43,873 nucleotides of DNA, from IMG/VR virus record IMGVR_UViG_3300009537_000040, positions 1-43,873 of that record. One strand, written 5' to 3'. Shown here in pieces: positions 20,837 to 28,191 of this stretch; within the stretch, counting starts at the first letter, position 1; the number at the start of each line of letters is the position of its first letter. This DNA is from a virus. The notes under the pieces were generated by a model that searched no databases, was not told where the DNA came from, and saw nothing but the letters and a program-made list of their open reading frames with translations. Made by a program: the position numbers and the translations under genes.

Positions 20837-21406
20837 ATGCAGCTACATAAAAAGATTTATGGGTGGTATCAATCAAAATCTGGACTCTGGTACCACAAAA
20901 AAGCATCTGGTGGTTTTACCGCCTATGTCATTAGTGGGTGCGATGAATGTGGAGATTTGTTCTTTGATCGAAAATATAAGGTCAAAAACAAAAAAGGTGG
21001 CAGAGGGAAGCATTACTGTTCGAGAAGTTGCTCTAGTACAGCAACTGTCCGAGAGCAGGATGTTTCTCATCTCCGCAAGTATACGTTCAAGAAAGGTCAA
21101 AAACCGCATAATTTCAAAGGCAGAAAACGTCATGCTGGAGGTTATGTGGAAATTACAGGAGACGGTAAAGTGCAGTTGGAGCATCGCTACATCATTGAGC
21201 AATTTTTGGGACGAAAGCTCAAACGTAGCGAGGTTATCCATCATGTCAATGGTGATCGCACCGACAATCGGTTGGAGAACCTACGGTTTATGAGTCAATC
21301 TGAACACGTCAAACTTCACTGGCAGGAAGGTGCATTTGCCAATAGAGAAGAAGTCAAAAAGCAACGAATCATTCAGGAGTATCTGGATGAGAAGAAAGTG
21401 AGGTAA
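20837..21406 (+). CDS. free-standing HNH homing endonuclease after the coat gene
   Basis: One hundred and eighty-nine residues with GGAGG before the ATG. A cysteine pair set (CDECGDLFFD ... HYCSRSCSS) is followed by the HNH_3 core (VQLEHRYIIEQFLGR, EVIHHVNGDRTDNRLENLRF). It shares the core layout with the endonuclease at 10873-11421 but differs in its flanking domains, so the two are relatives and not recent copies. It is inserted between the coat gene and a small structural gene without disrupting either. Confidence 0.85.
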   Translation: MQLHKKIYGWYQSKSGLWYHKKASGGFTAYVISGCDECGDLFFDRKYKVKNKKGGRGKHYCSRSCSSTATVREQDVSHLRKYTFKKGQKPHNFKGRKRHAGGYVEITGDGKVQLEHRYIIEQFLGRKLKRSEVIHHVNGDRTDNRLENLRFMSQSEHVKLHWQEGAFANREEVKKQRIIQEYLDEKKVR

Positions 21407-21409
21407 GTT

Positions 21410-21676
21410 ATGGCATTAACAGCAAGAGGACCTGATTTAACTGAGGTGGTAGGCAGTTTTGTCCCTAGTATTGGGGCTTCAGGTATAGCAGGTGGGTCCG
21501 GCACGACAACCACCGTCACTATACCTCAATTCTCAATTTGCTATGGGGCTGTAGTAAGTGGAGCGACAAGTACAACAGCGGTTTATGTGGATACCGTCGC
21601 CAACAACACGTTTACAGCGACACATGCCAGTGCGGACCTGTTCTGTTATATCGCATTTGGCAAGCTAAAAGTCTAA
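21410..21676 (+). CDS. putative small virion (decoration-like) protein
   Basis: Eighty-eight residues, rich in Ser, Thr, Gly and Ala (VPSIGASGIAGGSGTTTTVT, then STTAVYVDTVANNTFTATHA). This is the profile of a small beta-sandwich decoration or neck protein. It starts 3 bases after the HNH gene and directly follows the coat module. Role inferred from composition and position. Confidence 0.55.
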   Translation: MALTARGPDLTEVVGSFVPSIGASGIAGGSGTTTTVTIPQFSICYGAVVSGATSTTAVYVDTVANNTFTATHASADLFCYIAFGKLKV

Positions 21677-21687
21677 GGGGGTTTGAG

Positions 21688-22413
21688 ATGGCAAGTAACT
21701 TTGTAGAATGGTATATACAGCTAGTCGATGGTCGAAAGATGACTGATATTGATGATGATGCTGGAGTTTACAATGTTTTAACAGAGGACGATCCAGCAGA
21801 AATCACGATCTATAGCGATGATCGCGGAACATCCGGATCTAATCCTGGGACCATGTCCAATGGGGTAATCCAGTTCTGGACGGATTCTGCAACCACGGCT
21901 GTGGACATTTCCGTTCTCACGGCAAATGGACACGCGTATTTTCTGGAAAGCGTCTCCATCAGTGATCACAGGATTGTGGTTATGCCTGAGAAAACAGAAC
22001 AGCAGCTTATCGTTCCGTACACCTTTAGTGGTGCATCTGAAACCATCTTGGATACTGGGTTCGACATCCTTGCGAACATGCTTGTTAAGGATGTCTATAT
22101 CCATGTAACGGCAGCTATGACAGGTGGAGTCCTAGATATTGGAACATCCACTGATTCGGATGGGTTTGTTGATGGGGTTAGTGCTGCGACGACAGGGTAT
22201 CCGGCAACGCTTCTTGAAGAGGCGTTGGTGTCTGGATCATCTCTTCACGGAACACTGCTGGCGAATTTGACTGGAGGAGATGTCAGGAAGCTTCACAAAC
22301 GTGCCAATTCAACTTCTGGCGCGAATATTGTCTACACTAACACAACCTCCTCGTCTACTGCTGGTGCTGGGTACATCTATTTGACGTACATCAGGACTCC
22401 AACTGGAGAGTAG
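21688..22413 (+). CDS. putative virion surface beta-sandwich protein
   Basis: Two hundred and forty-one residues from ATG 21688 (GGGGGTTTGAG upstream). The N-terminus (WYIQLVDGRKMTDIDDDAGV, then VLTEDDPAEITIYSDDRG) is repeat-free and beta-rich; the C-terminus (GANIVYTNTTSSSTAGAGYI) is Thr/Ser-rich. It resembles phage decoration or fibre-associated proteins found next to coat genes. No precise family can be named. Confidence 0.55.
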   Translation: MASNFVEWYIQLVDGRKMTDIDDDAGVYNVLTEDDPAEITIYSDDRGTSGSNPGTMSNGVIQFWTDSATTAVDISVLTANGHAYFLESVSISDHRIVVMPEKTEQQLIVPYTFSGASETILDTGFDILANMLVKDVYIHVTAAMTGGVLDIGTSTDSDGFVDGVSAATTGYPATLLEEALVSGSSLHGTLLANLTGGDVRKLHKRANSTSGANIVYTNTTSSSTAGAGYIYLTYIRTPTGE

Positions 22414-24093
22414 ATGATGTCGAATGTTGATGAGGCGAGGGCTCTTCCGGCTCTCGCCTATCACATACAGAGAGTAAGGACTAAGATTGCCTCTGGTATT
22501 TACAAAACTGAGCCCGTCAAGTGTTTCTGTGGCCAAGATGATGGCATTCAGGTCACGGACCAAGACCGATATGGCATTGAATACTTAATGTTCTTGTGCA
22601 AGAACTGCGGAATTCTATATGCCAACCCAAGATTAACTGAAGACTCTCTTTCAGAATTCTATTCTTGTGAATACAGGCCCATCTATGATTTTGACCAGGA
22701 TAAGGAAGAGCAGTTTGATTGTGCTGTAACGCAGGGTGAAAACATTATAAAGTTCTTAGAGTATTTTGACTTTCACCCGAAATCCGTGCTGGACATCGGA
22801 TGTAATATGGGCGGGAATTTAATCCCGTTTCTTGAAATTGGCTGTCGGGTCAAGGGGATCGAGTTTGGTCCAGGGATTGAAACAGCAAAACAATACAATG
22901 TGCCACTTCACTCAGGTTCCCTATACGATTTAAATGAAATGTTTGATCTTGTGATCATGAATCACGTCTTTGAGCACCTAACAGACCTTGAGCGTGTGCT
23001 AGATAAAGTAAAAGATATTTTGACCGATGAAGGCAGGCTCATTATACGTGTTCCTGGACTTTTTGCTTGGGAGAAGGACATATTGTTTCAAAACGCACAC
23101 AACTGGCAATTCACAAGAAACAGCTTGGCCTATGTTATGGAATGTTGTGGCTATGAAGAAATCTATTGCGATGAACACATTGTCTCAATGTGGAAGTACA
23201 CAGGAAAAGAACGCTCCAAGAAGGCCACCAATAAACAGGCTGTAGTTGATAACCACGCCTACCTGTTTAAAGACAAAAAGCGTCTTCCTGAAGTTAATGG
23301 GTACAACAAGTTTCCAGTCAAGGTCAGGATGGATGGGATCGAACATTGGTTATCTTTAGATATACCAGACATTCACGATATCAAGGAATCCGTAAAAGGC
23401 GGGGACGCGCTAATTGTTGGTGGTGGTCCATCTGTAAATGATTATTTCGACGAAATATTGCAGATGCAGAGCAATGGGGCAAAGGTGTTTGCTATTGAGA
23501 GGATGTATAAAGGATGCCTAGACAAGGGGGTTACACCAGACTATGTGGTAGTGTTTGATGCAAGTGACGATATCTTAGAGTCTATGGGGTCTCCCATGCC
23601 AGAGGTCACCCATCTTATATCGACTCAGTGCAAGAAAGAGTTGTCTGAATTAGTACGCAATTATCCTTGTTATCTCTTTAATACCCCACAAAAAGGAATA
23701 GACATGGAAAGATTGTGGGACAAATACAAGAGGCCAACCACAACCATTATAAATGGCGGTGGGAGTGTAACGCTTTGTGCAATGTCATGCGCATTAACGA
23801 TTGGTTTTAGCGATGTCCACATCTTTGGTTTTGACTGTCATATCGGAAATGGATCATATGCCAATGGCATTACTGGCTTTGGGGCGATTCAAGACAGCAT
23901 ACAAGTTGAGGTAGACGGTAAATTTTACACGACCACTCCTCCGTACATGAGCTTTGCCCAGCAATTCTTTAAATTGAAAAAGTGGGCTGAAGACGGAGGT
24001 CTTTTAAAAAGTGTTAAAATTTACGGAGACAGCATTGTGTCTGAAATGAGCAAGGAAAATATAAGCGATAACAGGAGGGTTGACCATGTTTAA
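22414..24093 (+). CDS. methyltransferase fused to a DUF115/MptE-like (Maf-type) domain
   Basis: A 559-residue fusion. N-terminal zinc part: VKCFCGQDDG and CKNCGILYANPRLTEDSL, as in sugar C-methyltransferases. Then a SAM-binding Rossmann domain: SVLDIGCNMGGNLIPFLEIG, DLVIMNHVFEHLTD and EGRLIIRVPG. From about residue 330 comes a DUF115/MptE-like domain: GGDALIVGGGPSVNDYFDEI, VFAIERMYKGCLDKGVTPDY, VVVFDASDD, NGGGSVTLCAMSCALTIGFS and IFGFDCH. In Maf proteins this domain transfers nonulosonic acids to flagellin. It could transfer or methylate the product of the 10437-14915 operon. Confidence 0.8.
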   Translation: MMSNVDEARALPALAYHIQRVRTKIASGIYKTEPVKCFCGQDDGIQVTDQDRYGIEYLMFLCKNCGILYANPRLTEDSLSEFYSCEYRPIYDFDQDKEEQFDCAVTQGENIIKFLEYFDFHPKSVLDIGCNMGGNLIPFLEIGCRVKGIEFGPGIETAKQYNVPLHSGSLYDLNEMFDLVIMNHVFEHLTDLERVLDKVKDILTDEGRLIIRVPGLFAWEKDILFQNAHNWQFTRNSLAYVMECCGYEEIYCDEHIVSMWKYTGKERSKKATNKQAVVDNHAYLFKDKKRLPEVNGYNKFPVKVRMDGIEHWLSLDIPDIHDIKESVKGGDALIVGGGPSVNDYFDEILQMQSNGAKVFAIERMYKGCLDKGVTPDYVVVFDASDDILESMGSPMPEVTHLISTQCKKELSELVRNYPCYLFNTPQKGIDMERLWDKYKRPTTTIINGGGSVTLCAMSCALTIGFSDVHIFGFDCHIGNGSYANGITGFGAIQDSIQVEVDGKFYTTTPPYMSFAQQFFKLKKWAEDGGLLKSVKIYGDSIVSEMSKENISDNRRVDHV

Positions 24094-24484
24094 CAATCTA
24101 TTTTCATCAATTGCGATTGTCGTCTTACTGACATCGCCAGCACTTGCCTTGGATTTTGAGTTTGGCCCATATTTTGATGGTGTGACTGACATTACAAGCT
24201 ATATCAATAGCAATGACGGCGATTCAATGGCGGCAACTGGCCTATGCAGCGGGACGTTGGTAAAGGTTATGAACGATGGCGAAATGGTGGGTAGTCTGTT
24301 TTCTCCGTGCGCTCTTGGGGGATTAACCTATTCTGGGGATGCCGAATCAGCCCTACTGATAGGTGCAAGCATCATTAACGTGATGGGGTTACATTTTAGT
24401 GTTTTTAGAGATACAACCAATACTGATTGGACATATGGTATCGGGATTTCTCTGTCTGGCCTCGGAAACCAATTGGTAAAGTAA
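24086..24484 (+). CDS. exported small protein with signal peptide
   Basis: One hundred and thirty-two residues from ATG 24086 (GGAGGG 7 bases before). MFNNLFSSIAIVVLLTSPAL is a Sec signal peptide, with likely cleavage after ALA at residue 21. The mature part contains two cysteines (LCSGTLVK, SPCALGGL) that may form a disulphide in the periplasm, and ends in beta-like DWTYGIGISLSGLG. It overlaps the Maf-like gene by 8 bases. A role at the host envelope, such as exclusion of other phages, is possible but unproven. Confidence 0.6.
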   Translation: MFNNLFSSIAIVVLLTSPALALDFEFGPYFDGVTDITSYINSNDGDSMAATGLCSGTLVKVMNDGEMVGSLFSPCALGGLTYSGDAESALLIGASIINVMGLHFSVFRDTTNTDWTYGIGISLSGLGNQLVK

Positions 24485-24521
24485 TTTTGTTCGATATTAA
24501 ACATGCAATGGAGGGCAATTA

Positions 24522-24779
24522 TTGGCTATTTTGACTGATCCTGAAAGACTAATGGTATGGGAAAACTTAATGAGTGAGTGGTCTTCTTTGCGTGAAATAT
24601 GTGGGGCTTTTACAAAACAGGAATTACGAACAGCCATTAATGAAACGGACCAATGGCAAAGTGATAATCAGGCGTCCTATAAAGCATCGGTTTCAAATCC
24701 TGTTAAATCAGCCCTTACGAACAAACAGTTGGCTCACCTGTTTTTATCGGTGGCTTACAAAAAATACTTGGTGACCTAA
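24522..24779 (+). CDS. conserved small phage protein of unknown function
   Basis: Eighty-five residues from a TTG with GGAGGG upstream. MAILTDPERLMVWENLMSEW, then LRTAINETDQWQSDNQASYK and SALTNKQLAHLFLSVAYKKY. I recognise this as a family often found near tail or fibre genes: LTD-x-R start, a DLRAAV-like helix, a W/N-rich segment and a LT-x-KQ-x-A-x-L-x-x-VxxxKY end. Helical; role unknown. It overlaps the following start by one base. Confidence 0.65.
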   Translation: MAILTDPERLMVWENLMSEWSSLREICGAFTKQELRTAINETDQWQSDNQASYKASVSNPVKSALTNKQLAHLFLSVAYKKYLVT

Positions 24780-25273
24780 TGGCTAGTGGCGATACATTAC
24801 TTGTATTTTTACCAGGGCATAATGAGCCTCCTGCGGCTAACTATGCTACGTTAGACCATCGCAACGTTCATCCCGTTTTAGATTTCGATGCTTCTACAAA
24901 TGAATCAGCTGTTTTTAGCGGAGTGATGCCTCAAAGTTATGCTGCAACAACCGGAGTTACGGTATATATTCATTATTCAATGACTTCGGCTACCTCAGGA
25001 GATATTGATTGGGACGTAGCGTTTGAGCGCATAGGCGATCAGCAGTTAGATATTGATGCTGATAGCTTCGCTGCTGTTAATTCTGTAGATAATACAACGG
25101 TTCCAGGTACATCCGGGAATGTTGATATTGTCAGCATAGCCTTTACTGATGGGGCAGATATGGATTCCGTGGGCTCTGGCGAGAAATTTAGGATAAAGAT
25201 CACAAGAGACGCCGTTAGCGATACGGCTACGGGCGATGCAGAGCTTCATGCAATAGAAATCAGAGAGACGTGA
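24779..25273 (+). CDS. putative tail/fibre-associated beta protein
   Basis: One hundred and sixty-four residues. HPVLDFDASTNESAVFSGVM, then TTGVTVYIHYSMTSATSGDI and FRIKITRDAVSD. It is beta-rich and Thr/Asp/Ser-rich with no Cys; related small proteins are common in tail-fibre regions of marine and freshwater phages. It starts on the A of the preceding stop and overlaps the LamG gene by 1 base. Confidence 0.6.
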   Translation: MASGDTLLVFLPGHNEPPAANYATLDHRNVHPVLDFDASTNESAVFSGVMPQSYAATTGVTVYIHYSMTSATSGDIDWDVAFERIGDQQLDIDADSFAAVNSVDNTTVPGTSGNVDIVSIAFTDGADMDSVGSGEKFRIKITRDAVSDTATGDAELHAIEIRET

Positions 25274-26019
25274 TGGCAAGAGGGTTTGCAAGCGCTTCCA
25301 GTGAATATTTAAATGTAACTTCAACACCCATCACTGCTGCTCCTATTACAATGGCCTGTTGGTTTAGACCAACGGATACTTCCCATGAGGGAGGCCTTAT
25401 TTCTATTCCTGATACAGCATCCAATACTAGTTATTTCTTTTTAGCAATGGATGGTGGTGGTGGAATTCTATACGGACAAGTAAGAGCAGGCTCAATCATT
25501 GATGCTATTACTTCAACAGGTCCTTCTGCCAATACTTGGCATCATGGTTGTTTTGCTGTAGATGGAAGCGGCAACTTAAAGATATTTATTGACGGAGGAA
25601 GCAAAGGAACGGATACGGGCGGCGGCACTCCAACCGGACTCAATGGATATGGAATTGGAGCTAATTATAAATTCTCAACTAGTTTGTTTTTTAACGGTCG
25701 AATTTCCGAGGTTGGAATATGGAATGTATTTTTGGACGACACAGAAGTTGTATCTTTAGCAAATGGAGCCGCCCCACCTTTAGTGAGGTCTTCCAGTCTC
25801 GTATCTTATGTGCCATTAGTAAGAGATGAGGATGAAGATAGAGTGGCGGGATTAAGTTTTACAGCCAATGCGACTCCAACAATAGAAGATCATCCAAGGG
25901 TATTTTACGGTTATCGTTCCTTATTGGGATTGGCGGCGGCAGCAGCACCGCCTGCTGGAACCAATCCTAAAGGTCCATTGGGGCATCCGTTACATGGACC
26001 ATTTGGAGGACCTGTATAG
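25273..26019 (+). CDS. LamG / concanavalin-like lectin domain protein
   Basis: Two hundred and forty-eight residues from ATG 25273. FASASSEYLNVTSTPITAAP, MACWFRPTD, NTWHHGCFAVDGSGNLKIFI, GRISEVGIWNVFLDDTEV and LVSYVPLV are the classic LamG/Laminin_G_3 strand series. Such domains bind glycans and occur in phage fibres and adhesins. The C-terminal tail (AAAAAPPAGTNPKGPLGHPL) is Gly/Pro/His-rich, like phage fibre tails. A likely accessory receptor-binding protein. Confidence 0.75.
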   Translation: MARGFASASSEYLNVTSTPITAAPITMACWFRPTDTSHEGGLISIPDTASNTSYFFLAMDGGGGILYGQVRAGSIIDAITSTGPSANTWHHGCFAVDGSGNLKIFIDGGSKGTDTGGGTPTGLNGYGIGANYKFSTSLFFNGRISEVGIWNVFLDDTEVVSLANGAAPPLVRSSSLVSYVPLVRDEDEDRVAGLSFTANATPTIEDHPRVFYGYRSLLGLAAAAAPPAGTNPKGPLGHPLHGPFGGPV

Positions 26020-27225
26020 ATGGCTGCACCACTTGATTTTGGGACAATAAGGCCAGGGAGCTTATTAAGGATTCCTTTTCATACATTTGATTCAAATGAT
26101 CCGTCTGCTTCCGTTACGATTACAGGCTTAGCGACTACTGATATTGAGGTGTATAAAGACGGGGGGACTACTCAAAGGGCTTCTGATTCAGGGTATGCTT
26201 TATTAGATACAGACGGAGTTGATTTTGATGCAACGACGGGCATTCATGGGATTTCTATTGACCTGGCGGATAACACCACAGCTGGATTTTACGCTTCTGG
26301 AAGTCAATATTGGGTCGTTATTGCCAGTGTTACAGTAGATGCGGCTACGGTCAATTTTGTCGCCGCTACATTTAGAATTGGTTATCCTGATGCGCTCATC
26401 AACACTACTATTGCGACTTTGGCCTCCCAAACAAGTTTTACTTTAACCAATGGTCCGGCAGAAGATGACGCTTTAAATGGGTGTGTTGTTTGTATTCATG
26501 ATGTAGCTTCTGCTGTTCAATTGGGCTTTGGTGTCATTAGTGATTATACGGGTTCGACTAAAACGGTCACCTTGACTGCTGGAGTCTCATTCACTGTTGC
26601 TGCGACAGATAATATTTCTATCTATTTACCCGCAAACGTTTCTTGGGTAGGTGCGACAGCCCAAACAGCCGGAGATATTCCTGCTCTTGTTACGACCGTT
26701 GATACGGTGGTCGATGGTATTCAAACTGATTTAGACAACGCTACAGATGGACTGGGAGCGCTGAAGGCGCTAATAGACGCCGTTGATGATTTTATTGATA
26801 CTGAAGTTGCTGCCATTTTAGTTGATACTGGGACAACTTTGGATACCAAGATAAATACCATTGATACGGTAGTCGATGCTATAAAAGTTAAAACAGATAG
26901 TTTAACTTTTACCGTAGCTGGAGATGTAGATTCTAATATTCAAAGCATAAATGGACTAACGGCTGGTGTTGCTGGACTGCAAACATCCGCATCAACTATT
27001 GTGACTGGCGCTGCTGAGGCCGGAACTCTTTCTACAACACAGATGACTACGGATTTATCTGAGGCGACTGACGATCATTATAATGGAAGAGTTGTTATAT
27101 GGACAAGCGGCGTTTTAGCAAACCAAGCGTCTGACATTACTGATTATCTTGGTTCTACCGGGATGTTGACTTATACAGCCGTAACTGAGGCTCCTTCTGC
27201 GGCAGATACATTTGTGATCGTGTAA
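26020..27225 (+). CDS. fibre-like structural protein with coiled-coil repeats
   Basis: Four hundred and one residues starting directly after the LamG gene's stop. The N-terminal beta domain includes LDFGTIRPGSLLRIPFHTFD. The middle has imperfect helical repeats (VDTVVDGIQTDLDNATDGLG, IDTVVDAIKVKTDSLTFTVA) that suggest a trimeric coiled coil. The C-terminus is again beta-rich (TDDHYNGRVVIWTSGVLANQ). The KTDSLTFTVAG-x-VDxNIQ motif recurs in phage fibre proteins. Confidence 0.65.
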   Translation: MAAPLDFGTIRPGSLLRIPFHTFDSNDPSASVTITGLATTDIEVYKDGGTTQRASDSGYALLDTDGVDFDATTGIHGISIDLADNTTAGFYASGSQYWVVIASVTVDAATVNFVAATFRIGYPDALINTTIATLASQTSFTLTNGPAEDDALNGCVVCIHDVASAVQLGFGVISDYTGSTKTVTLTAGVSFTVAATDNISIYLPANVSWVGATAQTAGDIPALVTTVDTVVDGIQTDLDNATDGLGALKALIDAVDDFIDTEVAAILVDTGTTLDTKINTIDTVVDAIKVKTDSLTFTVAGDVDSNIQSINGLTAGVAGLQTSASTIVTGAAEAGTLSTTQMTTDLSEATDDHYNGRVVIWTSGVLANQASDITDYLGSTGMLTYTAVTEAPSAADTFVIV

Positions 27226-27350
27226 TGGCACAACAAACAGCACAAAGCGTAACGGCCACGCCTGGGAAAGTCCACACATTCGTGGCAAAAACAGAGGCTG
27301 TCGTTACGTTGCCAACAGGGACACTGGCAATGATGGGAGTAGGTAAATAA
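27225..27350 (+). CDS. small virion-region protein
   Basis: Forty-one residues starting on the last base of the previous stop (TAATG) and ending in the same way against the next gene. It reads MAQQTAQSVTATPGKVHTFV, then AKTEAVVTLPTGTLAMMGVG. Thr/Ala/Val-rich, likely a small beta protein. It was found by translation of the gap. No family recognised. Confidence 0.5.
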   Translation: MAQQTAQSVTATPGKVHTFVAKTEAVVTLPTGTLAMMGVGK

Positions 27351-27718
27351 TGGGCAATATATCGTCCATGGAAGGACTTATTAGGGCGCCAGATTTATCA
27401 GATTTTGGAATAAAACATGCTAAGGCAAATGTCGCTGCCAGTCAAACTGATTCTTCTGTTATTGCTGCGGTTTCTGGTAAGAAAATAAGAGTATTGGCTT
27501 TTCACTGCCAGGCAGGCGCAACGGCTACTGACCTAACGTTCAATAGTGCCAGTACAGCCAAATCCCCATTGTTCGCAAATGCAGCTAACGGAGGTGCGGT
27601 TGGCAACTTCAATCCTGCCGGGTGGTTTGAGACCGTTTCAGGGGAAGCGTTAACTGTAACCACAGGTGCCGGAAGTTCAACTGGAATAACAATCGTCTAT
27701 GCGGAGGTAAGGACATAA
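27350..27718 (+). CDS. putative small structural protein
   Basis: One hundred and twenty-two residues: GIKHAKANVAASQTDSSVIA, GKKIRVLAFHCQAGATATDL, PLFANAANGGAVGNFNPAGW and EALTVTTGAGSSTGITIVYA. The layout of an anti-parallel beta domain with a GWFET loop is common in small phage neck or decoration proteins. It is joined by 1-base overlaps on both sides. Confidence 0.6.
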   Translation: MGNISSMEGLIRAPDLSDFGIKHAKANVAASQTDSSVIAAVSGKKIRVLAFHCQAGATATDLTFNSASTAKSPLFANAANGGAVGNFNPAGWFETVSGEALTVTTGAGSSTGITIVYAEVRT

Positions 27719-28191
27719 TGACTATCAAGGAAGCCGTAAAAATAGCAAAAGACGCAGCAGAACAATCCAGCGCGTTTGCTAAGTTGGCAGGAGCCTTGTC
27801 TCTTTTGGAAAATGGAGAAGAGCAGCTTCAGCAATTAGCAAACAAGAAGGCCTATTTCGATAAGGCCATTTCTGAAAAGTCTGCGTCTTTGGCTAAAGTC
27901 GAGTCTGAGCTGGACATCCGTAAAAATGACTTTGATTCTCAAGAGATATCGCAGTCTAAAAAGATTAGCGATTTAATGAAAAAAGAGACTGACACCTTTA
28001 TGAAGTTAAAACAAGAGCAGTCTGCTGCTGTCGCCAGACACAAGCAGGAGATAAAAGAAGAGACTGCCAGGCTTGTGGGAGAAAGAAAAGCGGCCCTCGA
28101 TAAAATAGAGAAGACGCTTTCAATGAAAACGGCACAGTTAGATGAGGCCAACGCGGAACTTGAAAGGGTTAAAACCAAGGTATTCTCCTAA
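27718..28191 (+). CDS. coiled-coil protein of the tail region
   Basis: One hundred and fifty-seven residues, almost wholly heptad-rich helix: LLENGEEQLQQLANKKAYFD, SASLAKVESELDIRKND, KQEIKEETARLVGERKAALD and AQLDEANAELERVKTK. It contains no Cys or Trp. It could be a fibre stalk, a virion assembly chaperone or an ejected rod. One-base overlaps with both neighbours suggest tight stoichiometric coupling. Confidence 0.6.
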   Translation: MTIKEAVKIAKDAAEQSSAFAKLAGALSLLENGEEQLQQLANKKAYFDKAISEKSASLAKVESELDIRKNDFDSQEISQSKKISDLMKKETDTFMKLKQEQSAAVARHKQEIKEETARLVGERKAALDKIEKTLSMKTAQLDEANAELERVKTKVFS

